This document shows positions 23,900-36,400 of a stretch of DNA of 64,000 bases, one piece after another. Under the pieces are notes generated by a model. It was not told the origin of the DNA. It did not search any database and saw only the letters and a program-made list of their open reading frames with translations. Origin of the DNA: Parus major (Eukaryota > Chordata > Aves > Passeriformes > Paridae); contig NC_031783.1 in NCBI RefSeq assembly GCF_001522545.3, positions 6,907,433 through 6,971,432 of the forward strand, given 5' to 3'. The stretch's first letter is position 1, and each line of letters opens with the position of its first letter. Position numbers and translations under genes: made by a program.

Positions 23900-26800
23900 A
23901 ATGAACTAAGGAGTATCACATTCATATCTCCTCTGGAAGGACTGAGAGCATGGATGAAAAATAGGGTCTGTTGAGCACAACAAAGGGAGATGTCCTTTAA
24001 TCTGCTGTCAGTTGTGCCAAGATTTCTCTTCCCAAGGAGCTGGACACATGGCCAGTTTGACAAAGATAGATTGCCAAGTACGTGTTGCAGGGATTATGCA
24101 GGAAGTTAGAAATGGAAGACTAAAATTACAGACTATTTAAATCATAACCTGGAATTGAATTCCACCCTGTCTCAGAACAAGAAGGCAAAATTTGCAGGTA
24201 GTTTTAAAGGAGAGTCAGTTTTACACTGCTCCACCACAGATCTGCAGCTGACTGAGAGCTGCGGGAGGCCCCCAGTGCAGCTGGGCCATGGCAGCCATGG
24301 GACCAACCCTCCTTCAGCCTGCTGGCACTGCTGAACTCTGCTGCTGCATGGAAGCTTCCCTTCCAAAAGTGACTTCTTTTAAAAGTTTGGGGAAATAAAA
24401 AAATCAATGCAGCCATTTCTGAGAATCATGGCCATAAAATACGTCAACTCATAGTTTTGAAGATTTGTTCAGTTTCTATTCTCCTGTAGAGAATAGAAGT
24501 GTCCTTGGTTTAAATACTTCAAATAGAGCCGCATGTAGCTGGGAAAGGGCTGTTACAGCTTATACATATTTCATAAAGAAATACAAAGTTCTAAACTTTT
24601 GAAAACTTCCTACCCTCCTAAGCATAGTTTTCTTATACACAACCATTGTGGTCTCTATCTTTGCTCTTTTTTAAACTTTATTCATCTGTGGTTTTTCTTC
24701 TTTTTAGCTGGCATTTATGCGTTCAAATAGAATTTTTAAAACATTTTCCTGCTTCTTTCAAAACACATGATCCCATTTTCTATTGTTTTTACTATAACAT
24801 TGTATAAATTGACTTATTTAGAGAAAATATAGATTGCATATAATCAGAAAGAGTTGCATATGGTGACAGGGTGTTTGGATCTGAAACTATTATGCAACAT
24901 TGCACAGCTGTAAGCCAGATTTCCTTAAAGTTTTCTTTTTTTAATCAGAGTTGGAGTAGATTTGGGTGAATTAGGACAATTGAGGGAATTATTATTGATA
25001 TTGTTCCTATTGTGGTCTCTGCATGTTATCAGATACTACTCTTGACTTTGGTTTGACAGGAAACTCCTTTATTCTTCAAAATCTTTGTACTCCATTTCTA
25101 TACTAAATGTTCAAAAGAGGTTATTTGAGCATGTGCAAGTTTTTTTAACAAATAATTGCTATACACACATCTGCTATAGGTAATGTCTTTCACACAGTGT
25201 CAAAATTGCCACTCCATTATCATAAATAAAAAGACAGAAGATAAAAGTTTGTCTCAAATTGGGCATGTCCTGGCAATATTTTGAAACACATTTGATATGG
25301 TAATATTTATTAATGGTATATGCATATATTCTGGAAGCTAATTGGATTTGTAATTCTCATTTTTCTAGGCACATTTGGCACTCTCATTTTTGTCAGAAGA
25401 AGTCTGTTATTAAATGTAAGGTTTCATATTTGTCTGGTAGTGGAATGTGAACTGATCTCTTACAATTTCATCCTATTCTCTCATCTCTTAGGACTGTTCC
25501 ACAGAAATCTCTTCAATTCCAGCAGAAGGAAGGGCAAAGGCCATGGTGTATGATTACAGAAATAATTAGTAATTTCCCAGATTCTAAATGCTAAATAGCA
25601 AGTTGAATCCAAAGTTCTACCCAAGCAAAGAAGCACTTCTCTTGTGTGGGAGTGCCAGTGAACTGTGGCAGCAGAGCTGCATTCCCTGTGGCTGGAACTG
25701 CAGCAGTGGCTGTCTTTGGATGGATGGCTGTACTCATGTGTGATGACTTTATTGTATCTGCACAAAGTCAGCATTACAAGTAAAACAATCCCAATTTCTA
25801 AAATGATCATTTTGTTCTTTTCAGTTATTAACTTTTGGGCACATTTTTGTCTCATGTCACTGGACTGCAATAACAGTGCAATCCCTGACTGAAACCAGAT
25901 CTGAGCACAGGAATCCAGGAGTGTTTACACCTGCTTGTAAGCTTATGGTGTATATTTAACCCTAATTATTAACAATAATTGGTGTTTAGGTTTTATCTTC
26001 ACAGGAGGAACATTGCATATAGTCATTAAATGAATACCTGCTTTTGAACTAAATGATTCATAAGTATTGAAAGTTAATGCAACCAGTGATTTGGTTTATT
26101 TTTTAATTCAACTATTTCAGAACTCTAAAATACAGCATATAGACCAGGCAACCTTAGGAATGTTATCACCAAAGTGCTACAGTTCTAGGTTGGTACTCTT
26201 AAGTCTGTTTAGCACCTTTCTCCCTTTTCCAAAGCAGTGTTTACATTTGAAATGCTGGTTTCAAAAATCGATTAAACCTTTTGAAAGCTGAGTAAATTCC
26301 AGAAATATATATGCAATGTGATAGATCATAAAGTAGATAACAATGTATTACAGGTGTGTATATATGATTTTAGTTTGATACAGGAGGCCACCATACATCA
26401 TCTACAAATACTGTACAAGTGTCTAGAATTCTGCTGGAGCTTTTGAAGCCCCTGATTCTGACAGTGAATGGCTGAGTTCTGCAGGGTTTTTCCTTCAGTA
26501 CTTTAACATTTTAAGCTGGCTGACTCTTGGTGACAATGTGGTGCCAAGGATTAGTTCTAGTCAAAGGAAGGGAATCAATGTGACTCCTTTTGCTCTGGCC
26601 TATGCAAAATCCCAGATGAAGGTACCCTGTGCAAGAACTTGATGCCTTCTGCTGCTGCCCCACTCATGTGGATGCACGACTGAATCCATAACCTTAGAAG
26701 AGGCAGTTCTTTGGAAATTCAGGGAGTTTATTCTTTCCAATAGCACTGCTTGGCACACATTAGCTCTCACATAACAAGCAAGCAATTGCATGGCCTTCTT

Positions 26801-29800
26801 CAGCCTACAAATGTATCCAGCTCTGAAAAGACTGTTTTGAGCTTTGTTTCCCCTTCCCCAGCTAGACTGAGACTGGTGTGACATTTCATTTTAGCTAGTG
26901 ATATGCTCAGGATGGGTTACATTTCTTTCTGGGGTTATTGAGAAAGAATTCCTGTGTCTGCTTAACATGCTTGTTTAAAAGAGATATTAATTAAAGTTTC
27001 TCTTCTCTGGTGGGAGCCATTCTGCTCTATCCCAGACAAAGCAGCAGTATGGACATGCTGCAAGCATGCCAAAGGTTTAAGTGCTCTGAAGTCTTGGAGA
27101 AATTCCAGAACAGAAGCCCAGGTTACCTGTTTAAGATGAGTCCCAGAATTTTCTCAGACTTAAAAACTAAAGAGATAGTGAACCTTCAAGTTCGGACTCG
27201 AGGGAAATGCTTGGTCATGCCAAGAGAACAAGGAAGCCACCAGCAGTGCCCGGGCACGGTGCCCACAGGTTTGTTTCCAGATGTCAGTAAGAAAGTCAAA
27301 TGGGCAGGAGGCAGAGCCTGGTTCACTGTGTCTGCTCCAGAGCCTGCTATTTTCAGAGCAGCACAGACTTAGCTCAAGTGCAGCCCAGGCCCCCAGGCTC
27401 CTGCTTTCCTGGGAGAAGGATCTATGATGCTATACCTCAGTCATTTGTCAGAGCTCTGCCTTTTGCAGTGGCAAAATAGTTCTAAAAGCATCCCACATGG
27501 CTCTAAGCAAATATTCCTCCAGCACATGGTTTAGGATTGGGCAACTTAGATTGAAAAACTCTGTGTTAATTTTAATTTTTAATTTCTCATTCAGCTTACT
27601 CAGAGCTGGACTACAGATAGTAATAACAATTTAAGTATATTCATTCAATTCAACCATTTTCCCCATTTCTTGCAGTAAAGGAATAGGTTTCCAAATAATA
27701 TAGTGGCTGTTAAAATGTTTGTGGCATCTGTGCTTTAAGTATTGCAAAGATCTGAGACAGCAGACTGTACTCCTTTGGATGGTTTTTCATGTGTCTTTAC
27801 AATTCCCACAAAAGTGAAGGTGGCTCTGTGGTACATAACTGTAACAAGTGCTTTTAAGTATGTTATAAAATCTCACCATGGCAACATCTTTCTGCTCATC
27901 GTATTTATAGTGAGAAAAAGAAAACAAGCAAAAATAATATTAACCCTGAAACCTTTCTGAAATTTAGAGGTTGAAAGAGTAAGCTAAGTTGGGGGGAGGG
28001 GTTTGTAGCTATCTGTAAAAATCCTTGAACATGTTACTGGGGAAACAGTAATTGCAGGTAGGCTTTTAACCTCAGCTTTATATTAAATTACCAAATACCT
28101 TGTTTTTGTTTGGGTCAGTGTGACCAAATGTAACTTGATTTTAGTGAAAAAAAATTAGAAAAAAGATGGCATATTTGCTTATCTCTAAAACCTAACCACA
28201 GTGGGTGCGATGCAGAAACCCAGGTATAGTCATAGAAAGAGGTTCCAGTTTGGAAATTACTCCTCAAACATCTTCCTGTCACCCTGCGCTCTGGCATTAT
28301 GTAAACCTGGCTCAGCAGGGATTGCCACTCTTCTTGCAGGGGCTTTACATGACTCTAAGGAGTGGCAGTGTGCTCTCCATTCCCTTTCTACCTTATTTCT
28401 GTTGTTTTTCTGAAGGCTTGGAATTCAATGAGTAAGTTGGGAGGAATAATTGTAAGAGTGTGTCAGGGTGCCAGCACTAGAGGATGGCACTTTAAGTGTT
28501 CTTCTTGGTATCTTCTAGTGGGCTAGAGTTGAAGAGATCTTCCAGATAACATGATTCAGAATAAAATCAATTATCTCTGGTTTTGAATTTCCCCATCCCT
28601 TTCCCTATAGTCTCCACAGCCCTGTGTTATAGGAACACTTTATTCGAACAGTGTGAAAGAGAAGGCGTGTGGGCTTGGTGAAAGGCTCGGATAAAGCTAA
28701 ATGCAACTGTACTGTCTCAGGCCATCATTCCTCAGGTAAAAAGTGAAAATAGACAGATTGTCAGGGAATTTGTCACCTACAAATTCCTTGTAACTGTGGA
28801 TAAATCTGTGGATGGTCTGAACATCCGAACAAGCCATACCACTTCAACACTTGAGTACAGATAAAGGGTCTGGAGTTTAACCACCTACTTCAGGAATTAT
28901 TTGATTTATATCTTATCTCACTCTAGTTCATTCCCATTCATCTAACTTTTTTAGAACAAGTTCTTTGTTTATATTCAATAAAAATAGGGAAGGAAACTAA
29001 GGGAAATATAAAGAGATTCTGAATTAAACCCAAAAAAATCCAACTATTTTTAATCCTTCATGAATTTTTCATTACTACTTCCCACAAAACACCTCCTGCC
29101 TTCTCCAAATGTTCTAAAAAGTGCTGCCATTCTTGGTAGATAAAAGCAGTATAAAATTATTAAGCAAAATTCCTTCTTTATTTCTTTTTCAAACAATTGC
29201 TATGTAGTGACTTTCCATCCAGTGTCTTCTGCAGTGGGAATAGGTTCTTTAACCATGAGGAGAGTAGAACTAGTCAGTGCTGCTAACAAATCTGTACAGG
29301 AACTTGAGCACAGACAAACTCCAAGAGGCCCTTTGCTCGTTTCCATGAGAAGTACAGCATAGAAAGTTCACTCTCAATCACTAATTTCTGTTACTGTTTA
29401 TAGACGAAAAGTGGCCCTAGTACCAAGGCAAGCAGGAGATACTACTCATTCTTTACTTTTTTTCCTAACCACGGCACCCTGAGTAAATTGGAGCAGGGAA
29501 GAGTGTGGAGAAGAAGCTGCAATGGTACTATACTACATATCTCAGGCTGAGAGAAAAAGCTAGCCTAAAATCTAGCAGAGATTGAATTTATTAAATTCAC
29601 GTTGCTTAGAAATGGTTGAAAAACTTGGCAAAGTTTGGCTTCTTTTCTTCAAAAGATGTTTTCCCATGTAAAATCAGGTGCTCTCATAGACCTTACCTTG
29701 TTTTGGTTTAACAGAGGTAAAATTTCACCAGTTCCCCAGAAGACTTTTCAGAATAGAACAAACTTTTGAGACCATCTTTTAGTTTTGTATTGCTAGTTTT

Positions 29801-30594
29801 GTTATATCAGACCTAGAACAACTGTGGACTATTTCAATCTCATAAATTTGGATAATACACGCTGTGGCATACACCTTGAAGCAAATTTTTTCTGCTTGTA
29901 CAGACATCCAAATCTTATTCTCTGAGGCTGCCTTAGGCACAGGCATGTGCTTGTAGGTTGAGTCCCATGCTGGAGGTGCCCAGTGTGAGAGCTGACATGG
30001 CACTCTGGTATCCCACCACACAGGGCACCGAGATTGCACTGACCCCTTTATCACATATTCATTCTCTGGCTGCTGTGCTGCATCTAAACTTTCTCCTGCT
30101 TCAGGTTTAAAGGCACAAGATGCAGCCAGGGGTGACCCAGTCTTCTGTGCCCATCCTACAGGCCCTGGAAAAAGAAAGAGGCAGCCTGCATTGGCTTCGA
30201 GCATGAGGCTGGGACCTCAGAGTTGATTTTGGAAATAATGAGTAATGCCGATCAAATCAGTTGCTGCGGGGGTGTAACAACCTTGATCAGAGATCAAAAC
30301 AGACTGTATTAGGCATTGAGCAGACATGGCCTTCCTCAAGGAACACCAAGTGTAAAATTACACCCATCTTTAGTACTTGCTATAATTGCTTTGCTCTTAG
30401 TTCAGGGCCCTGCTACACCTGAAATTATGTCCTTGCAAAGTACAGGTTGCCCTTGACTACTAAACCGAGGAACCTCAAGCTGCCTGATGCCATGGCTTGG
30501 AAAACAGTGACTATAGAAATGTTTTTGTTCTGGGTATCTTCTAGGCTATAGAAAAAGTGCACATTTTGCCACTGGGGTGCTCAGAGTGCTTAAT
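23900..30594. other. Unique non-coding DNA
   Basis: No gene is recognised across about 6.7 kb. GC-richer spots are at 24240-24360 and 27010-27420. The latter holds a 120-codon plus-strand frame (27010-27372) with no known domain. Minus-strand frames of 129 codons (25481-25870) and 141 codons (29779-30204) also lack any family signature. Several A/T-rich runs occur, but no complete repeats. Confidence 0.5.
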
Positions 30595-31030
30595 TGTTTG
30601 CTTAAGCAGCCCTAGGAGCCATGCGAGCCAACAGAGCTATAAATTGGCAGGGCTGGCCAATGTGGTTGAACAGCAAAAAGACTTTCAAAGAGACAGTTTT
30701 GCTCCCAAGTGCTTATTGTCAGCTCTTTGAGTTAAACAGATTTTAACAACCCAAACAAAAACTCCACAGGGGAGCGTTTTACAAACAGAAAACAAAGGAT
30801 CCCTGCTCCAGCTACATCAAAGCTTCCTGGCCGCTCTAACCTCTGGTGGCAGATTGTTTCATCCAGGGCCCCTAACTCAATGCTAATGTCAGTTTTCCCG
30901 CCCACCAATGAACCACTTTTTAGAGTTTCCTGATCTAGCTTTCAGCTGACTTCAGACAAGAAACAGAATTGCTGCAGGCAAAGCTACAACAATCCCCATT
31001 ACCATGCCGTGGTTACCCCCATGAAAGGTG
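30595..31030. promoter_or_regulatory. Possible regulatory element: TCF/SOX, E2F and CCAAT motifs
   Basis: Transcription-factor cores sit close together: ACAAAGGATC at about 30793 and CATCAAAGC at about 30816 (TCF/LEF or SOX type), a perfect E2F site TTTTCCCGCC (30893-30902), and a CCAAT box two bases beyond it (30905-30909). Another CCAAT lies near 30658. An E2F site beside CCAAT is the layout of many cell-cycle promoters, but there is no CpG island and no recognised gene adjoins. The call rests on motifs alone. Confidence 0.22.
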
Positions 31031-33954
31031 TCTCAGAACACTGTGTTGTCACGAAGTTTGAAAGCCTTATGTGCCTCTGGATTTGTCAATGTTGAAGCCC
31101 TTCTATTCTGGAGATTTCTCTTCCTATACCAGCCACATTCTCTTGTGCAGGCTGAGAGAACTGAGAGGCAGATTTGGGCTGGTGAAAATAAAGATTATAA
31201 AATTTATTTTATTTTTCTTTTTCAATTCCATTTTTATCTCCCAGACCAATATAAACAAAGGATAGTAATAAGAGATCCTAACTGATATAAAGTTCATGGT
31301 AGTGAAATTCCAAGCACATTTAAGAGAGAGCATCATTACTTTGCATTTTGAATGGGGTTTTAATGTGGTTTTGTTCAGAATATAACAAAATTTAACACTG
31401 CAGTTAAAGAGGGGATGTTCTCATAGCTCTGGATAATTAATGACAGAGTAGGATGCATCCTCCTCTGAATAAGAGGCAGAACGATCCCATGGCTACTCCC
31501 CTTTGACATGACATAAGGAAGTATGTGCTGCAGTGGTAAATGCACATCTAATGGAAAAAAAAATGCACTGGTAGCTAAAAGAACAAGCAAATAATATTTT
31601 TGCAGAGTGGAGGAATGAAATATGTAGTTGTACATGAAATGTTGAGATTTGTATGGAACCAACTCAAAGTTATGAATCATCAAAACCCACAACATTACAG
31701 ACCATCCAAAAGTTATATTTTTTTTCCTTCAAGCTGTGCACTTTTAGCCAAAGAAATTAATGAAAACTGAATAATTAATTTCTCAAATCTTTGTTACACT
31801 GTATAAAGTGGAGAGGGAGCACTGAAAGGGAGAAAATTGCAAGATGGATCCCAACACAATATAACAATCTCAGATTCACTGGAGTCATCCTGATGCCTGT
31901 ATTATCACTTCAGCTTCCCTGCTCACTTTAATTACCCAAGCAGTCCCATCAAGATGACATCTACTTCCAAGCACATTGTGTTGCCTCCTCCTACTCTGCA
32001 GATCCTCTCCTTGCTGCTGGAGTGCTGTGTTCAGCTCAGCACAGCACAGGCTTGTAGCTCTGGTTGGATCCAGCAAAGCGACAAAAAGCTGGACTGTGGA
32101 GTGCTGTGGTGTCCCAGTCCTGCACTGTGCTGGGAGTAAATGAGAATAGCCTGGAGTATTTCACTGTTATTAACACAACCTTTAAAGCACAAGCTATTTC
32201 AGATAAGTCCATTTTTGGATTCCTAACTCAAAATCCTCTGAAGAGACGTGAATTTGAGAAATTTATGGGGGAAAAAAAGGGGGTTCAGAGTGCTTTCAGG
32301 TGATGGACACCTGAATTTTGATCTCAAATGAGTATTATCTGTTCCCCTGCCTCAGAGTCTCAGAGTACTTTTGTCCTCAAAAACAGACAGCAGAGGCACT
32401 AGGAAGAGATTAGGCTACGTCACTGTTGAGATCAGCACTTGCATTTGCTTCCCCCTGACAGTAGGAATCCTCTCTTTGCTGGAGTCTTTGTGGTTAACTC
32501 CACTTCCTTCAGGCCAATAAATGTCTTAAGATTAGAAAAGACTGATAGGAGAAGGTAAAGAGAAAGAAATATTCATCCTGTAACATCCCTAATCAATGGA
32601 ACAAGTGGATCAGCTGAGCAGGAGGAAAGGTAAGTAAGGAAGAAGAAGCTACACAGATCATTGGAGAGGTGTTCTGCAGACCTTTGGGGGAGTAACATCT
32701 TGCAAGGCACCAAGGTAACTGCATCACTAAGGCCACAAAAGACCCAGGTAAGGGTATCAGAACAGACAAATTTAGGATGGATGTAGCAAAACTGGGAGCA
32801 ATAGGGAAAGAAGTGATTAGGTGAGTGTTGTGGAGAAGTCCAGGGCAGAGGAGATGGGTGGCAAAAAGACTGGGAAATGGAAAAGGGATATTGAGGTACA
32901 AACCACAGGATCCCACTCTCTGGGATAGCCCTGCACTTTAGCACTGGATCAAGACAGCAAACCAAACCTTCCCTCTGATCATCTCACAAAACCAAATCCT
33001 GCTTCTGCAGCCCTGGGAGCAAGGCAAGCAGTGTGTCCTCCTGGGCTGCCTTGGGGCCAGCCCCACACCACATGGCAGTGCCCAGTCCATGTTCTCCCCC
33101 ATCCACAGCTGCCCATCACTCCCTGACAGATGGCATTGACCAAACTAAAAAATACTTCTGCAAAACCATCACTGACTTCAACAAAATCCACTAAAACCTG
33201 TTGACAGCAACAAAATGTTTTTGCAAAGGAGGCTTGGATTTTTCCCATGAAAGAAATATGTGAATATTTACAATTCTTTCCCAAACACAGGACTGTGCCC
33301 TTGCTGTCCACAAGATATGCAGTTTTTATCATGAATAAAAATAATGACAACCATTCATTTAAAATTCTTAAAAGGCCCCACAGAAGAAAATTGTTTCACA
33401 CTATTGTTAAAAGGGACCTATGGGACTTGTAAGAATCGATCAATTTTTTCACTAAATTCACTGTTCTCTGGTTCTCTTACTTGTATGGCCTTTTCAGACA
33501 ATATTTGGTACTTTAAATAACCAGACAAGTGAAAACCTCATCCCTTTCTTTGGTCTTCTCATCTCTGCACCTCTCAGTAATTCGTAAGTCAAATGAATGA
33601 TTGTATAATCCTGAATAGTGGTACAGACTTAAAAATATCATCTAGGATCATCCTGCTTTTCATTGTGTCTGTGTAGGCTGCAGAATTCTGCCTTTGACAT
33701 TGTATGTAAAAGATTTATTTCTGTCATCAACTGAAGCACACCATATATACAGATTCCTCTTGAAACCTCCCATAGTTGGTTAGATTTTTAACAATATTTC
33801 AGACTATGAAGTGCCCAACACATCAACCAGATACTTATTGTTTTTAATGAAAAATTATTTTTCATGCTGTCATGCTAGACTTGAAGGTTCAGATTCCAGC
33901 TGCCTCTGAGTACCACTTTTTCTCTCATAAAGAATCTGGTGAAATTAAATATTC
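31031..33954. other. Unique non-coding DNA
   Basis: No gene is recognised. Two donor-like sites, AAAG|GTAAGT near 32631 and CAG|GTAAGG near 32745, lie on the plus strand without convincing acceptors. Overlapping minus-strand frames of 130 and 107 codons (32573-32965) mirror a purine-rich plus strand and look compositional. Confidence 0.5.
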
Positions 33955-34180
33955 GCTTCTCAGGAGGGGGCAGAGACGAGCGAACACAAGTGCAAACATT
34001 CATTTCTTCTGCTACGTTGAGCCGTCTTTAATTATGTGGAAATTGACAGTTGTCATAATTCCGAATAATAGTTTTCAGTGTGTAAATGACAGAAAAGTGT
34101 AAACCTCCCATGGTGGCGATTGCTGGGTCGCAGGGAAAGGGTGCAGTCGTTCGTGCAGCCACCTCAGGCACGAGGAACTC
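33955..34180. promoter_or_regulatory. CpG cluster with CTCF-like site
   Basis: TCAGGAGGGGGCAG at 33960-33973 fits the CTCF core (CCASYAGRKGGCRS) at 12 of 14 positions, including the whole AGGGGGC block. About ten CpGs follow within about 200 bp (in GACGAGCG, TACGTTGAGCCG, GGCGATT, GTCGCAG, GTCGTTCGTG and GCACGAGG). A TTTAATTA homeodomain-type core lies near 34027. Retained CpGs can mark germline-unmethylated regulatory DNA. It could be an insulator or CTCF anchor; occupancy cannot be judged from sequence. Confidence 0.3.
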
Positions 34181-36282
34181 ACAGAGCCCCACCTGGGGCT
34201 GCTGCCAGCAGGGCAGAGAGCAGTGCTGGTGGGCACTGGGAGCTGGACCATGGCCAGGCTGCCTGGGGAGCTGTGCTAACTGCATTTCTGATGTCCCAAA
34301 ATTTAACAGAAGCAATGGAATGTGAATCCTGCTCCCATCCCCAAGCATTCCCCACCCATCCAATGTATTTGGCAGTGATAGCCTGGCTTTCTGTAGGCTC
34401 ATTTCTAAAATTTTGCCCTTAACCTTACTAGGCACTAGGCATAAATTTTCTAAGGGATTTTAAATATTACAGAATGTTCCTATAGGTTATCTGTCTTCTT
34501 TCCTGCTCCTTTTCCTGTAAAGAATGAGTTGCTTTGACTTTGGTGAGAAGAATTTAGGTCTGGTTCAGAGTTTCACTGAATACAGCTTGTGTTCCTGAAA
34601 GCTTTTCTTTTAGGTACTGTCCCAGTGTCCTCTTTGCTGGAGTAGCAGATGAGCAAAAAGATGTGTCAAATTTAGGATACCTGTAAACCTTCACATGCCA
34701 TTGCTGTTGAAAACATACCTTTTACTAGGTACTAGAGTTTTCTGCAAGTACAGATGAAGTGTTTCGCAGCTGGAAAAGTGGAAATATCAGTCTTGCTATG
34801 AGAAGCATTTGAAAGACTTTCACCGCACTATTGTTGTGGAAATCCATGTCAAAATCTTGAATTCAAAACAGGGGACATGGAAAGAGGCCATTCCCAAAAG
34901 AGCAGGCACACAGTCTAGACTGTGAGAGTTTAAGAGTTTAAACTCCACAAAAGAAAGCTGAGAATTGGTACAGTTACTCTTGGAAAATATACCACAAAGT
35001 AAATAGGAGAGAGGAAGAAGGGACAGCACTAAACCAGTTGTGGCAATAGATAGATTTAAGAAGGTTTGTAGTTAGCAGAGCAGGTTGGTTATGGAACAAG
35101 TTCACAATAGTGTCAGACACGTTTCAATGGACATGAGAAGTGCCAAAGGTCCAGCAGCATGTGGGCACTGTCTCATCCCATTTGTTTCAGCCTCAGCTTT
35201 CTGTAAAAACATGCTGACTCCATAGTTTCAGCTGGGTTTTAACCACAGCAAAATTTCAAATATCATGTATTCTCAGTTGTGAAGTTCATTAATTTTATAT
35301 CTCTTTGAAGATTTCATCACTTTGCTGTCTGAATGGTAAGTACAGGATCAGAAGGGCATGTTCCATCATTTAGAAAGAAGATAACTTTGTGTGGTTGGAA
35401 CTTCAAAAGTTGGCACTAGAAAATCTGATTTTTGGAAAGATAAACAGGAGAGAGTGTTCACATTTTGATTTTCTAGTTTAGGCTTATAGCCAAGCTCTAA
35501 ACTTGTGAAAATAAAGGAACATAACAAAATATGTGACAAAGGTGCAGTGCTTTCACAACCATAATTTTATAGAAAGCCTGTTTGATTATGTTAATGAAAA
35601 TAGGATTTTTTCCTTGCAACATAGATGTTTTCCATCATGTTTTTTTTGTCAGTAATCAAGATATGCACCAAATAAAATTTGTGACTACAGACCACTTAAG
35701 ATCTATATTTCACTTCAGACAAAAACACAGATAATTAACTATATAGTGAGTTCAGTATTGTATCTAAGAAATGTGTTATTCCAAATGAGATCATTTCTTA
35801 TTCTAGCAGAGACACTCTTGTAGTTTCATTAGTGAAAAACCTCCTGAGTGTTAATTACGAGAGCATACTAATGAAAATATGAGTCACAAATTAAAGAAAA
35901 ACTGAAGGACTGTGACATCCAACAAACCCTTCTGATATCACCACCTGTTCTGCTAAGGTATTGAATACAATGCCATAAATATGTGTAGAAATGTTTCGAA
36001 GTTTGTAAAATCATCATTTTAAAATTGAGAAATGCCAAAATTTAAGATTATTTGCATATCTTTATTTGTATTCTTTATGCATACACTTCTCATAATCTCT
36101 TAGCACTTTTTCCATGGGACCTGGGCCTTTTTAAGTGCCAAGGGTGAACAGTTCTCACAGAGAGCTCCTCAGCACCTGCTGACACACTTTCTATGCTGCG
36201 CATGGCACCAGTCTTGTTTGTTTCTCACTGTTCAAACCATCTCAGAAGAGCAATAGTTCCTGCATAGACTTTTCTGTCTTCA
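34181..36282. other. Unique non-coding DNA
   Basis: The GC-richer first 150 bp carry overlapping frames on both strands (79-135 codons) without family features. Further on it is AT-rich and unique. An ATG|GTAAGT donor near 35337 lies 25 nt after a TTTGAAG acceptor-like site and is too weak to call. A perfect octamer ATTTGCAT is at 36050-36057. Confidence 0.5.
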
Positions 36283-36400
36283 TTTATCACTGCTGTCTCT
36301 GAGGGCTTCACAGTGACTAATTAATTTAACTTCACAAAGTCTTGTGAGATAAGGAATGGCATTTAATTGAGGCACATAGAGATGAAGGTCAAAAGCATCC
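36283..36400 (+). repeat. Ancient MIR/L2-like SINE relic
   Basis: The blocks follow the MIR/L2 tail in order: CTCTGAGGGCTTCACA (about 36297), ACTAATTAATTTAACTTCAC, then CTTGTGAGATAAGGAATGG, then GAGGCACATAGAGATGAAGG. The family usually reads 'CTNNNNGCNCTTTACA', 'TTAATTNAACCTCACAACA', 'CTGTGAGGTAGG' and 'GAGGCACAGAGAGGTTAAG'. The stretch matching the CCATTTTACAGATG part is largely deleted. It is in the same orientation as the relic at 6258-6375. Confidence 0.68.

Noticed and set aside
23587..24063. 158-codon minus-strand frame
   Set aside because: It runs antisense through the CR1 3' end and its flank; the sequence is explained by the repeat.
27185..27200. tRNA B-box-like GTTCGGACTCG
   Set aside because: No A-box at the right distance, no cloverleaf and no terminator run; it does not support a tRNA.
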